Shown here piece by piece: positions 43,295-55,190 of a stretch of 64,000 nt of DNA; position 1 is the stretch's first letter, and each line of letters begins with the position of its first letter. The stretch spans positions 5,671,911-5,735,910 of the forward strand of contig LNAC01000036.1 of the NCBI GenBank assembly GCA_002007465.1. Reading direction: 5' to 3'. This stretch comes from Ailurus styani. Lineage: Eukaryota > Chordata > Mammalia > Carnivora > Ailuridae. A model generated the notes under the pieces. The model was given only the letters and a program-made list of their open reading frames with translations. It was not told the DNA's origin and did no database searches. The position numbers were made by a program, and so were the translations under genes.

Positions 43295-45960
43295 ATAAGA
43301 ATTTTAGGTTCAACTTGTCACTTTCTAAGAAAGACCTGTTGGACTTTTGATTGGAATTGTCTTGAATTTACAGATTTTTAAAAAAGATTGGTTTGTTTAT
43401 TGTAGAAAGAGAGACACAGAGAGAGAGAGCACATGCCATAAGCAGAGGGAGAGGTAGAAGGTGAGGGAGAGGGAGAGAATCTCAAGCAGACTCCCTGCAG
43501 AACATGGAGCCCTGATGTGGGGCTCCATCCCAAGACCCTGAGATCATGATCTGAGCTGATCTAAGGGTCAGACACTCAACCGACTGAGCCACCCAGGTGC
43601 CCTGAATTTTCAAATTTACTTAAGGGTTATTGTTACATCGGTAATGCTGAGCCTTCCTTCCACAAATATTTTGAAATTATTTTGACACAACTTTATGATC
43701 TTTCATAAAGTTTTATAATGTTCATTGTAAAAGTCTTGCACATTTTGAGATATGTTTAGTCCCAGGTGCTTCATAACTCTTACTACTATTATAAATGAGG
43801 TTGTTTTCAACTACATTTTTGACAGTGTATCACCAGCATATAGGTACTTAACTGCTTTTGGTATATTGATCTTGTACTAAGCAACTTTACTGCACTATCT
43901 TATTGTTTATAAATTCTTTTGGACTTTCTATGGAGACAATGATGTTAACAATGCATAGGGATAATGTAATTTTTCACTTCTGCTTTTAAAATTTTTTTAC
44001 TACTTTATTTTTTTGTATTTTATTATACCTTATAGGACCTCCAGAATAATGTCAAATAAAAATGGTAATAGAGATCATTTTTACCTTATTACTGACTTTA
44101 AATGTAATGATTCTCAAGTTTTACCACCATGTAGAATATTGGCTATGAGTTTCTGATAGATGCTGTTTATTAAGGTAAAGACATTCCCTTCAATTTCCAG
44201 TTTGCCATGACTTTTATCATGAATAAGAGTTGAGTTGAACTGGAATTTTCCTTCTGCATTTATTGCTATGATGATGCTTTATCTTGAAATCTATTAATAT
44301 AGTGAGTTGCATTAATGTATTTTTCTAAGCTTAAACTGCCCTTGATGGGATTAATCCTACTTGCTTGTGAATTTTTTCCTTGCTAGATTTTTTAAAAAGC
44401 ATTTTCACATCTATATTCATAAGTAAGTCAGTAGTTTTACTTTTCTGTAGTGTCCTTGTTTTGAGGTCAAGATTAACTATTTCATAAAATGGAAATTTTT
44501 CTACCTTTTTTTGTCCTGTGGCATAGACTGTATAAAACAGAGATTATCAATTCTTTGGTGATTTGATAAAACTCACCTAAAAAGCCATCTGAGCCTGGTG
44601 TATGTGGAAAGTGGTTTTATGACCACTGATCATGTGGATTTAACATACTACTTGGGTTTTCTATTTCTTCTTCAATCAATTTTTATTTCCACTTCTTTCT
44701 AGAACTTTTCCATTCCCTCTGAGTTTTAAAATTTATTCACATAAAGCTGTTCATGACATTCTCATGATTTTGAAAACCATGATTTATGGTTATGTTCCCT
44801 TTTTTTGCTGATATTGTTCATCAGGCCTTCTCCCTTGACTTTCTTAACAAATCTTGCCAGGGTTTTGTCTATTTGTTTGTTTAAAGAAGCAGCTTTTAAT
44901 TTTGCTAATCAACCTATTTTACTTTCCATTTTATTAATTTTTGCTCTTTGCTATTTTTTTCCCTACTATCTTTAGACTTGCATATTTTCTAAGTCTTGAG
45001 TTTGGCCATTTATCTCATTAATTCTTTTATAATCTGTGACTTTGGGGCTACAGTTATTTCACTTAGTATAGCCTTGTCTTTTGTAGCATGAGTTTTGATA
45101 ACCAATCTATTATCATTCAGTCCTAAATATTTTGCTGTTTTTGTTATGGTTCCTTTCATGACCCATCCCTATGAAGGTTTTATTTGCTTTCATTCTTGTT
45201 TCATTCCCAGATACATGCTAAGATTGGGTCTTTCTTTATAACTTAATTGTTTTATGGTCTTAGAACGTAATCTATAGAAAGTTTACAGATTTTACTCCTT
45301 ATGTTTCTGGAATTCCACTTCCTCCTCTCGATTCAGTTCCTTCCTTCACTACATCATCTTACAGTAGCAAGGATCTTTGAGTAGTAAGCTTTATCAGTCT
45401 TTACCTGAAAATTTTTCTCTGATCTTCCCTTTTAAATAATTAACTGTGTGTACTTTGAAAAGTATTCTCCTTCAACAATATGATTATTCTATTGTTTATG
45501 ATTTACTAGACTTGATTGTTTTTAATAAGCCTATTGTCATTCCTATTCCAGTCCTTTTCCCTTGATTTGCTTTTAAGGATTTTCCCCTTGTCTTTGGTAT
45601 TCTGCTCTTGCATTGCCACACATAAGAGTATGGATTTCTTTCATTTATTCTCCCCAATATTTAATATGTTTCCTTTGCGGTCTCATGACAATTCAATTCT
45701 GGGAAGCTCTCAGCTTTCATCGACAATTTACACATGATATTCCCTCCAATTCTTCCTATACTCATTTCCCAGAACTCCTTTGAGATGTATTTGGATCTTC
45801 TGATTCCATCCTGTGTGTCCCCTAATCTCTCTTTCACTCATCTATCTTTTTATGGCTCCATTCTGCATGCCGAGTAAGTTTCTCAGATCTATGGTGTGGT
45901 TCCCGGATTCTCTCCTCTGTTATATTTAAATTGCTATTTAACTAGTTCTTTGAAATTTGA
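43295..45960 (-). mobile_element. Ancient L1 (L1M), 2.7 kb antisense, split by SINE
   Basis: Antisense ORF2 landmarks run in order: 'agaattttaggttcaacttgtcac' (43297), 'tgtgaattttttccttgctagat' (about 44370), 'catctatattcataagtaag', 'agccatctgagcctggtg', 'ggttttctatttcttcttcaatcaa'. ORF1-like 'gctttt-aggattttccccttgtctttggtattctg' and 'gagtatggatttctttcatttattctcc' follow at 45570-45660. The SINE at 43378-43602 interrupts it. All frames are broken. The segment nearest 45300-45530 is poorly matched. Confidence 0.75.
43378..43602 (-). mobile_element. CAN-SINE, older type, inside L1M
   Basis: 'ttaaaaaagattggtttgtttatt', a GA-rich middle and 'cactcaaccgactgagccacccaggtgccc' (older head). The duplication TGAATTTACAGATTT / TGAATTTTCAAATTT (43363-43377, 43603-43617) matches 13 of 15. 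Confidence 0.95.
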
Positions 45961-45969
45961 GTGTCAATA

Positions 45970-46270
45970 AGTATATTCTTCACAAATATGAAGTTATTAA
46001 TCAGAGCCTTATTTATAATTTGAAATTTAGAAGGTGCCTAAATAACCAGTAATCATAAACTAAGTGATGATAACCTGAATTATCGGGCATCTATTTGATA
46101 GATAATTATGCAGCTATTAAAACTGCAATAACCAAAAAAAGGAAGGAAATAGTAAAAGATAAAACTTTTAAAATAAAAAAATATAAAACTGTATATGTTA
46201 CGCCATGAATATATGTGAATGTAAATGTGAGTACACCAAATAATAATACTGCCATTGTAGTAGGCTGATT
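45970..46270 (+). mobile_element. Ancient L1 ORF2 3' fragment (tentative)
   Basis: 'aaataaccagtaatcataaactaag', 'gataattatgcagctattaaaactgc' and A-rich 'aaaagataaaacttttaaaataaaa' resemble old-L1 'atggttaaataaattatgg ... atgcagccattaaaa'. Weak. Confidence 0.4.
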
Positions 46271-46349
46271 TCATTGCCCATGATCTTTTTCCTCGTCCAA
46301 CCATTCTATAATGATGTTGCGCTATCTTTACCATTAAAAATAGTTCCTT

Positions 46350-46546
46350 TGGGCGCCTGGGTGGCTCAGTGGGTTAAAGCCTCTGCCTTCGGCTCAGGTC
46401 ATGATCTCAGCGTCCTGGGATCGAGGCCCGCATCGGGCTCCCTGCTCGGCGGGGAGCCTGCTTCCTCCTCTCTCTCTCTGCCTGCCTCTCTGCCTCCTTG
46501 TGATCTCTCTCTCTGTGTCAAATAAATAAAATAAAATAAAATAAAA
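46350..46546 (+). mobile_element. CAN-SINE, young mustelid-type, full length
   Basis: TGGGCGCCTGGGTGGCTCAG, the GTGGGTTAAAGCC head, a complete CT-rich half and an (ATAAA)n tail. Perfect 15-bp duplication TAAAAATAGTTCCTT at 46335-46349 and 46547-46561. Confidence 0.99.
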
Positions 46547-46577
46547 TAAAAATAGTTCCTTAAAACACATTTACCTT

Positions 46578-46603
46578 AACACACACACACACACACACAC
46601 ACA
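46578..46603. repeat. (CA)n microsatellite
   Basis: About 13 perfect CA units. Confidence 0.98.
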
Positions 46604-47082
46604 CTTTTACTTTGCCAATAGAGCATCTGAGTACAGAGTCTAAATATGAGGTCAGAATTAGCACTTGCTTATAGACATCCATACCGTTGAGCACTGCTTA
46701 CAGTCAGAAATCCATTTCTGAATACTAGCTGATATTCAAAATCTTTTTAGGCATTTGAATCTATACTTGCTATTTCTGTCCCAGAGTTGAGTTCAGAAAA
46801 TCGAAATCCATGTGCTTGTGTCATGACTTAGATGTCACTGGACTTGTTTCTTACTTTTCTGTCAAACATAAGAGTTTGGCTTTAAATATTGTCAATTGGG
46901 GAGGGGAAAATGCTTTTCCATTCTACAAATTGTGCTTTTTTCTGTTTGTTTTGAGAACCAGGTCATAAAGCTGGGGTCACACTTAAATTAACTGAGGGCA
47001 TTTTTTTAAAGCTCTGCTAAATAAAAAACAATTTTACATTTTTTTAGTGAAGAATGTAATGGCTGCCTATTTGTTAATCATC
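46604..47082. other. Unique DNA
   Basis: Nothing recognised. Confidence 0.5.
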
Positions 47083-47095
47083 ATAATTTCTTGCA

Positions 47096-47301
47096 CTGGG
47101 GACCCAGGATGGCTCAGTCGGTTAGGTGTCTGCCTTCGGCTCAGGTCACGATCTCTGGGGTCCTGGGATCAAGCCCGGCGTAGGGCTCCCTGCTCAGCGG
47201 GAAGCCTGCTTCTCCCTCTGCCTGCTGCTCCCCCTGCTCATGCTCTCTCTCTTTCCCTCTCTCTGTCAAATAAATAAATAAATAAAATCTTACCCCAAAA
47301 A
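47096..47301 (+). mobile_element. CAN-SINE, older caniform type, full length
   Basis: CTGGGGACCCAGGATGGCTCAG with the CAGTCGGTTAGGTGTCTGCC head, full CT-rich half and AAATAAATAAATAAATAAAATC tail. The 13-bp duplication ATAATTTCTTGCA at 47083-47095 and 47302-47314 is still perfect. Confidence 0.97.
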
Positions 47302-47314
47302 ATAATTTCTTGCA

Positions 47315-48590
47315 TTAACAAATAGGGGTCTTCCTTACCTTATTTGGGTCTAGAACTTGATGTTTGGAGAAACTACACACAGGTGCACTGGGACTATCCA
47401 CAGCGCAAACCTGTGCTTCATTTGGTCGGTTTCCTTCCTTCCTTCTTCCCAGTGTTTCAGCTATGCTTCCTCTGCAGACTCTAAGGTGCCCCTTCCCTGG
47501 TGCGTATCCTGCACCAGCACCCTCTTACCTGAAATCAACAACAGAACAGCAGGGACAAGGAAAACCAATGCAGGGAAAACTTCTCCAAAATTTCAACATT
47601 TTTGACTCTCAACGGGCTGGCCTTGGTTCTCGTTCTCAAGGTGCTCCTTGAGTTTGTCCAATCTTCTGGTCAGACCCCAATCCTCGGAGTGATCATCATA
47701 AATGCTTTTCTGTTTCCATTTACTCTGAGAGGTCAAAAGATGCTGCTGGTTTATGAGTTCATTCTGCCATGTATCACTATTGGCGGGTCAGCGGGCCAGC
47801 GGATGGATGGGCAGTGCTCACCTCCCCATTTATTACTCTTGTCAACTCGGAAGGGATTTTTTTTTTTTTTTTACCTTGTGAAAGGCCCATCAGCAATGAA
47901 TCAGTGAAGTGAAGACGACAGTTGATTTGTGAATTTAGATTCTATAAAGTGACTCGGCTTTGGTGGGCTGTGTAGATAAAGCAACTGTCATGATAAGGTG
48001 GCAAGCGCAATTCCACAAAACCAAATTTATTGCACATTTGAGGAAATCATCCTATTTTAAAATGCCATAAATTCTAAATTGAATATTACTTATTCCTATG
48101 AATTTTGATTTATATTTTGAATATTTTTAATGGGATGCTAAATAGCCTAGGTTTGAAGTTATGAGTTTATGCATTTCTTCTCGCGGGCTATTGTGACTTG
48201 GCTCAGAATATATTGGCCATTCTTAGGATTTTATTTGTGTGGATGGCAGCGGGGGTGGGAGAATGGATTCATGCACCTGCGGAAGGCGCCCCGTGGGGAA
48301 GGATATGGATGCGGTTATAAAGAAAGGAGGGAGCTGCTGCAACCTTCCTTCCTCTGAGCTGTCTCCCAAGGCTGCCGCAAAGCTCAGGGAGGGACTTTTT
48401 GCACCAGCCCGGACAAGGCTGAAACCACCATGGAAGGGAGCACGGAATCCTGACTCCCCAGGTGCATTTGACTCCTTTTAGCCGCCCTCAGGGTCCCCAT
48501 ATTTCTCTGTACCACTTCCTGCCATAGTAACTAATCATTTCAGCCACGACTTATTCACTGGCGTCTCTACCAATGGTCCACATCTCCTGG
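47315..48590. other. Unique DNA, 1.3 kb
   Basis: A T18 run lies near 47858-47874. 48240-48480 is GC-richer with several CpGs. No exon could be supported. Confidence 0.5.
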
Positions 48591-49080
48591 CTCACAGCTG
48601 TGGCTCCACAGAGCCTGGCGAGCAGGAGAACTTGGATAATGAAGACAAAACCCCCCATTTCCCAGAATGCTTTAGACCATCGCCTTTTCTGGCTAATTCA
48701 GTTCTCCCTTTAACAGCAGAAGAGAAATCTCTTTTAATTTCCATACTGGCTGTTAAAGCATTTAAGAAAAGGTACACGCAATTACCTTCCTCCAAGGAGG
48801 AAGATCGGGAAAGACTCTTCCAACCCATAATTCAAATTGACAGCTTTGGATTGTTTCCGCTGGACGGGGGCCTCCAGTAGCATTTGCCCAACCAGTGGCG
48901 GAAGGAGGGCTCGGGGTGGAAGCTCATGAAGGGTAGCCTGGTGGTTTCCTCCTTGCTCTGCACTGACGTCACCCAGCACCCGCCCTTGGGTGGAGGGATT
49001 CGGTACCTATCAGAGGCCAAGGTCAGGATTGCCCCAGCTCACTCTAGAGCTTCTTTGTCATTGACCCTCCAGGGGAGTGG
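48591..49080. promoter_or_regulatory. Candidate regulatory region with a perfect CRE
   Basis: It contains TGACGTCA (48964-48971) followed within 20 bp by CACCCGCCC (KLF/SP-like). The surroundings are GC-moderate and repeat-free. TATA/initiator arrangement and CpG island are absent, so an enhancer is likelier than a promoter. The 82-codon frames over this stretch on both strands lack recognisable domains. Confidence 0.3.
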
Positions 49081-49479
49081 CTGGACTTGAGTCAAGAGAA
49101 ACTGCCAGTTGGCAAGATTCGGCAAAGCAGACTGAATATGCCAATGGGTGAGACCTATGGAAGTCTCCAACTCCCTCTGAAATACTTTTCAGCACTACTG
49201 TGTTTTTGAGTATAGATGGAACTTCCATGGTACCTGCTAGAAAGGTTTTAAAGCCTCTACATAAGGTGAAATCTACCTTCCTGGACCTGAGCCCTCTTAG
49301 GTCCCAAAGCCCCCAGTAAATGTGCCATTTTTCTCGGCATCTTTCCTGCGGTTCTCTTCCCATGGGGCCTAGTGAATAAGAGAAACACACAAGGAGGTTT
49401 TTTAGAAAAAGATAGGGGAATTTCTCTGGACACTCCCCCATCTCTGACCACCAGGACTACTAGGCCGTAGAACTAAATT
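49081..49479. other. Unique DNA
   Basis: Nothing recognised. The long minus-strand frame (127 codons, 49058-49441) shows no known motif. Confidence 0.45.
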
Positions 49480-49910
49480 TGGCTAGCTTAAGTGCCCTCA
49501 TCATGTGATTCCCCATGTGACTGCATTGGCTGAGAACTGAGCTGGGCCCAGCTGGGGAATTCTTCCATGTGGCTTCTCCAGGTGGTCTGTGCTTCCTCAC
49601 GACACAGCGGCTGCCTTCCAAACATGAGTGTCCCAAGTGGGAAAGAGAGATAGCAAGAGACAGAGAGACACACACACAGAGACAGACAGGGAGACACAAA
49701 AGGAAAGAGAGACAGAGGGACAGAGAGAGACAGAGACACAGAGGCAAAGAGAGACACCGAGAACTAGGCAGAAGCTATATCCTTTCTATGACTTAGTCCC
49801 AGAAGCCACAGAGAATCCCTTTAGTCACACTGTATTCATTAAAATCAAGTCATGAAATCCGACCCATGTTCAAGGGTCAAAAAATGTGCAGACCTATTTG
49901 AAAACCACCC
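49480..49910 (-). mobile_element. MaLR/ERVL-type LTR fossil with purine expansion
   Basis: 'cttccatgtggcttctccaggtgg', 'gcttcctcacgacacagcggctgccttcc' and, after the expansion, 'ggcagaagctatatcctttctatgacttag' and 'agaagccacagagaatcc' follow an antisense MaLR-like order ('tccatgtggcttgggcttcctcacagcatggcggctgg ... ggcggaagctgtatcgccttttatgacctag'). Family not fixed. Confidence 0.55.
49640..49762. repeat. Purine-rich (GAGACA)n expansion
   Basis: Degenerate GAGACA/GACAGA units for about 120 bp, with almost no T. The long reverse-strand frames here (CLSLSL-rich) are artefacts of this repeat. Confidence 0.92.
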
Positions 49911-50684
49911 CATAAGGTCATTGTAGGGTGCAGCCTTCCCCCGTCGGTGGTGAGATCTGCTTCTGGATGATGGCCAAGGCCACGCAAAGCTGAGCTGGCA
50001 CCTTTTGGAGGCAACCAAGGGCGGTGGAGTCTGGCAAGCCACCTTCCCATATGGACAGGGACCTAGCATCTCCTACAGCGCCATCTTCTTGGTCAGAGGG
50101 ACTTTCAGAGACAAGTTCACAAGCAAGTCTGAGCCCTCCTCTAGCTGTCCAAATGCCATTTAATTCTTTCTGGAACGTGACTATGGGGGAGAAGTAGAGG
50201 TAGCAGCTGCCTCCTCACTTGCGATGATCCTGCCCCTTTTTCTGTGCTTCGTGGGCTTTATTTGCCCCATAAGGTCCATCTCCTTTTGAAAATAGTCCAA
50301 GGTGTCCCCAGGTAAGGTTGACTCCCTTGCCTCTCTGCTTGTCTACAATCTGTTATTCTTACATTCAACATGACATCAAGCGTCTGTCATCTTATCTTCT
50401 ACATGATGGGTTTCCCTAGGGTGAGAATCTTACCCCATCCCTAGCCACAAACATGGCGCCTGGAATATTCGAGGTGTTTACAGCCCATAAATGTGGGCTC
50501 AGAGGAGCTTAGAAAAAAATGGGTAATTTTGAAGGTTAGCATGTTCCAACATGGGATGTGATCCTATAAAAGAAGGGATTTGTATCAAATGAACTTGAAA
50601 AAAACCGACTTTTACTCATTTTCTCCTTGGAAGCTCATAAAGCATATCAACACTCAAAGGGTGAGGAGAGTGGTTTCAGAGCTT
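49911..50684. other. Unique DNA
   Basis: No confident feature. Confidence 0.5.
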
Positions 50685-50900
50685 AAAAAATGTGAGTTCT
50701 GGGGTCAGTCTGGATTTGAATTCTGGCTGAACTAAACACATGTGCCTCACTCATTTCCTTTGACTACAAAATGAGAATGGTATTATTATTCTCTACCTCA
50801 TTAGGATATTGTTGAGAAAATGAACTAAAATCATTCATGAAAGGCACTTAGGTGTGATAGGAATACAGTAAACTATCGAGTAACATTAGTATCATCAAAT
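50685..50900 (+). mobile_element. MIR SINE fossil
   Basis: 'gagttctggggtcagtctggatttgaattctggctgaac', 'tcactcatttcctttgactacaaaatgagaatggtattattattctctacctcattaggat' match the MIR core well. Confidence 0.87.
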
Positions 50901-51545
50901 GCTCTGAGAAGTCCCGCAACAAATGATCACAGTATTTCCCCAACTTATTTGAAAGTAGAGTTATTTTTTTCACATTGCATTTACTAATTTACACCCACAT
51001 TTTGGGAAATAACAGCAGTAGACTTGAGAACATTGGAAATTCATCTCTGCAAATTATATGATGCTTTACTCCTAGAAAAACTGAAAGCTAGCATAATTCT
51101 TAAAGAGTTGTTGAAGGATGAAGGTAGAATTCATGGTCAATAAATGAGCAGGGGACACATTTTTCTCATTCAAGCTCTTTAACTGATGGCTTCTGTCTTT
51201 TTAGAAATTTTAAATTGGGAATAGATCCAATGCTCCCTGTGTGTTTCTCATGGGGAGCTGGGGCTCCTGTGTCCAGCAACCGTGTGCCTTTTTTTACTGC
51301 TCGCCAGGGTGCTTGCGAGTCCTCCAGGTCCTCATGGGGGATCTGAGGGTATCAGGGGCTTCCTGAATTCCTGGGGAGGACTGGGTTCCAGGTGGTCATC
51401 AAGGTGGACGTCCAAGTCCCAAGTTGAATCCAATGAAGTGGCTTTCACTGCTCCTGTTTCTGGTAATGCATCACCTTGATCTTCCTCCCAGAAACCACTC
51501 CTTCCCACTCTCCCCAAACGCTCCGACCAACTCCACTCCAGGCTG
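50901..51545. other. Unique DNA
   Basis: Nothing recognised. Confidence 0.5.
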
Positions 51546-51549
51546 CAGA

Positions 51550-51705
51550 GGTGGGGGCATGACTCAAGTCTGGCCAATCAGAACACCCCATTCCCAGCCT
51601 TCATCGTGGACATGTGACCTGCGTGGGGCCAATGAAGGTGCCCGGGTGGAATTCCTGGAGGAGAGTCTGGCTAGTTAGACCCCAGGGCTCTGTGGGGGAC
51701 CGGAG
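51550..51705 (+). mobile_element. Old LTR-like repeat fragment (tentative)
   Basis: 'AGTCTGGCCAATCAGAACACC', 'gacatgtgacc' and 'gggccaatgaagg' resemble the family at 15090 and 30930. Confidence 0.35.
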
Positions 51706-52371
51706 GAAACAATGCCTTTGTCCAGGGAACCTCAGACGTTAAACTTGTTGACCCCTCCTTTGTGATAAAAAGTGAAGAAGGAGAAAATTTGCAATTACAC
51801 ACATCACAAGTCCTCTCAGGGAATAATAATACTATAATGATTGTATTTTATTGAGCATTTATTATGTACCAAGCTCCCTTGTTTCCTCCGCTGTAACTCA
51901 CACCCTCGTCCCATTTGAACAACTCTGAAGTCATCACACGTCTTTCAACTGATGGCTTCTTACAATTGCTTCCAGCCAAGTAGTGGTCAGGACCCGTTGT
52001 CACTTCCTTAACCACTATATCCCACTTCCATTTTTTGTGAATGCCAAGGGCGCTATATGGCAAAAATCTATGTCAAAACAAAACTCCCAAAAACTTCTTC
52101 AACAGGAATTCCAAATGATAAGAAAGCTTTGGGATATGGTTTAAATGCCAGTGTGTCTTCCTTTCTCAGAGACACATAAAACAGTGTTATATCTCAGAAC
52201 TGAGAGCGTCTCCATTTCTACAAAATCCTATATTTCCTTATTTGCGTTCAGGTGGGTACTACTTAACATTTAACAAACCAACACTTGGGGAAGTTGGCTA
52301 ATGTCTCAGATCCACCACCAAGCACCAAGGGCTGGACCAGTGTGTGGAAAGCATGGAAAAAAGATCAGTTC
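51706..52371. other. Unique DNA
   Basis: 'TATTGAGCATTTATTATGTACCAAGC' (about 51850) is a trace of an antisense L2/MIR 3' end. The rest is unrecognised. Confidence 0.5.
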
Positions 52372-52386
52372 AAAACCTAAATCATA

Positions 52387-52579
52387 GGGGCACCTGGGTG
52401 GCTCAGTGGGTTAAAGCCTCTGCCTTCAGCTCAGGTCGTGATCTCAGGGTCCTGGGATCAAGCCCCACATTGGGTTCCATGCTCAGCAGGGAGCCTGCTT
52501 TGTCCTCTTTCTCTGCCTGCCTCTCTGCCTACTTGTGATTGCACTCTCTCTGTCAAATAAATAAATACAATTTTTTTTA
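52387..52579 (+). mobile_element. CAN-SINE, young mustelid-type
   Basis: GGGGCACCTGGGTGGCTCAG with the GTGGGTTAAAGCC head and full CT-rich half; the tail is AAATAAATAAATACAA then T8. Perfect 15-bp duplication AAAACCTAAATCATA at 52372-52386 and 52580-52594. Confidence 0.98.
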
Positions 52580-52594
52580 AAAACCTAAATCATA

Positions 52595-53130
52595 AACAGA
52601 CTTGACTTTTTGGGCAAAGATTTCAAATTTGCAGGCACCGGCCGAGATCACCTTTTCTTAGTCCTTTCTTTAAAAACACATTCTTTTCTGTCCTTCCCCA
52701 AATCCAAACCTTCCCCCCAGTGTTGCCATGTCCAATAATGCCATGTTAGTGAGACAGCATTATGGAAAAGTTATTTGTAATCTGCAGGATTAGACCGAAG
52801 CTATGTTCCCAGTCTGCTATCTCTCAACCAGAAAATTGATACCAGGGACTTCCAGGGCTGAAAAAGACCAGTTGAGCTCGTTTAAAACAACCAAGGACCC
52901 AGCTGAAATGACGAGGCATCAATTAGACTACGCTTTCCTTTGGGAAACCGGCACGCAACCGCTTTCAGCCAAATGTCCAAGTCGTTTTGGACAATTTTTC
53001 TGCACAGGGCACCCCTCCCCAAATTTTTGTAAATTAGAACCATCCAATGTGGCTTCAGAGTTTGCTTGGTGAGGGGGAGGGGAGCTTCATTCTGGAATAA
53101 ATTGTACGGAGGAAAGAAGGGTCTTAGTGC
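52595..53130. other. Unique DNA
   Basis: Nothing recognised. Confidence 0.5.
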
Positions 53131-53900
53131 AGACATAGCTTGCTGATGGAATATAGGCAAATGGGGGCACAGGGAGGCTTGCCTTCAGAGGCTGCTTTGA
53201 AAACCGGCTTTCATGTGAATATCAGACGCTTTATTGCCTTGACTCGGGTGACCTCATCTACCAGAATGAAGTCATCCATCCCGCCAGGGAAGACAAACCT
53301 TCGTTGCAGAGAATCAATCAGGCCCATCAAGGGCCCCGCTTACCCCCTTATCTGCAGCCAGGGAGAGAGTGCTCCTTTATAAACCTCCCAGACCCCAGAG
53401 AGCCCCCCTGTTCCACACGTTCTGCTAAATCAAAAAGGAACCCAAAGACCCACGGAGCGCCCACTTGCTACTGGGTAAGCACGGCTTGACATCCTTTCTG
53501 ACTCGGGGGATTGTTTCGAATCGAAGTCTTTCTTGAGAACAAAACCACGGCATGCCGGTGGACTTCGGGTGTTTCTCCTTCTTGTTATTAAACTATTAAC
53601 TCCTGCCAGATAGGAATGCCGGGCACATAATTGCTTGCCTAGCCTTTTCATCCCAGGCTATTGCACATCCCATAAACAGTCCAATTAGGAAACCAATTAA
53701 AATGAGAAAGAAGCTTCCTGAATCACCCAGCAGTTGAGGCAGCGCTGCCTTCTCGTTGTCAACCAGTGAAAGGTTTTTATTGCACGTGCCGAAGGGGCCA
53801 GCAGAGGAAAGGAAAGCGTCACTGAGAGCCAGCCAGAAAGCACAAATAAGAACTCAGAACTGCACCATGAAGCGTAGTCTCGTGACCGCAGGAGATCTGG
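53131..53900. promoter_or_regulatory. Candidate conserved non-coding block
   Basis: Repeat-free 770 bp with above-average CpG content for this window. It contains GATA-like 'CCTTATCTGC' (about 53347), 'GGTGACCTCA' (53247), 'TTTCGAATCGAAG' (53514-53526) and 'TCCAATTAGGAAACCAATTAAAATG' type AT-rich cores. Short frames give no recognisable domain. Inference only. Confidence 0.25.
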
Positions 53901-54639
53901 TGAATATGTTCAGTTTCAGAAAGTAGATTCTTTCCCTAGGAAATGGGCCGCCTGCCTTGCCTTCCTGGCAACCTCTCCCGGGCGTTTCAGTCACTAGATC
54001 CTTCCACGAGGCATCCCTCCACGTGGTGGCAGGGTCCTCATATGAGCAAGGAAGAAGCTGACCTTGGCCAAGGTAACGTGCCTCTTCATTCATCTGTGCA
54101 AAAGACACGCATTGTTGGCTGACGCCATGCAGTGGACACTGCTAGGCCCCCGGGATCTGAAAGGGTAAAGAGGACAGAGTCCTGCTTCCGTCGACCGGGC
54201 CACTTGGAGGCACATGCTGCTATTTCTCCCTGGGATCCTGAGGTACCTCGGTCACACCTTTAGTTTAAACCTCTGACTTTAAGACTCATCCCAGGACCCG
54301 GCGCACAGCAGGTGCTCAAACAGGGAAAGGGTCCAGACTCAGGCCTCTGCTCCTCCCCACCTGACCCTCAGGATTCAAGACTCCTTGAGGCAATGGCAGT
54401 GTTTACTTGTCCTTGTCCCGACGTGTGCATGAGTACACGCATGTGTGCCTGCATTTGCACGAGATAGAGTTAATTAATGTGGCATTCCTTGTTCTCCAGG
54501 CTATCAGGGCCTCTGTGAATTATTGAGGCCACTCGGGACTCCACTTGCAAAGTTAGCTTTGTTCCTTGCTGCTGATAGAATTAGAAGGAGCGCAGATGGG
54601 GCATGCAGCAAGTCGCCGAAATGCGGAGGGACGGCTTAG
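53901..54639. other. Unique DNA
   Basis: 'caggacccggcgcacagcaggtgctcaaac' near 54290 is a possible L2 3'-end trace. The rest is unrecognised. Confidence 0.45.
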
Positions 54640-54830
54640 CGTTCTGTGATGGCACCAACCGTGTCCTCTCTTCTTTCCAAGAGACTTTGTCGTGCCTTCT
54701 TTCTCTCTGCCTGGATTCTGAGCTCCTGAAAAACCAAGCACAGGGCCTCTTCGCTGCTGCGGCCCTCACAACCCTGGCTCAGCGCCTGGCCCCAGGGTGG
54801 CCCCTAGCTCTATTACTGTTCTTGAATGTC
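54640..54830 (+). mobile_element. L2 LINE 3'-end fragment
   Basis: 'ctgcctggattctgagctcctgaaaaaccaagcacagggcctc' and 'tggctcagcgcctggcc' follow the L2 3' pattern. Confidence 0.5.
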
Positions 54831-54955
54831 TCTGATCTTCTCCACCAGGAGTCACTTTTCAAACTTAAACCATCTGGGCCCATTTCATTTCAGTTCTAAA
54901 CTAGGTGGTGGCTTCAAGACCAGACTTTGAGTCTATAACTTCAGCACCATTGTAT

Positions 54956-54998
54956 AAAACAAACAAACAAAAAAAGAACAAACAAACAAAAAAACCCA
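54956..54998. repeat. (CAAA)n simple repeat
   Basis: AAAC units with A-run interruptions. Confidence 0.93.
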
Positions 54999-55019
54999 AC
55001 GGAGTCTCATCTCAGTTCC

Positions 55020-55190
55020 TCCAGGAAAGTCATGTGGGCAAGTCCCTTGATCTCCTACAGCTTCTGCCTCCTCATCTGTAAACCCCAAGTGGTAACCGTA
55101 CCTGAGTCTGGGTTTTTGGAGGATGGAATGAGCTAATGCCCGGCCAGGTGCTCAGAAGGGGGCGTGGCGCACGGCAGGTGCTGCGCAGTG
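55020..55190 (+). mobile_element. MIR SINE fossil
   Basis: 'gggcaagtcccttgatctcctacagcttctgcctcctcatctgtaaa' and 'ggatggaatgagctaatgcccggccaggtgctcag' match the MIR core and tail. Confidence 0.75.

Noticed and set aside
49460..49757. Minus-strand frames rich in CLSLSL / cysteine
   Set aside because: These are translations of the reverse complement of the purine (GAGACA)n repeat.
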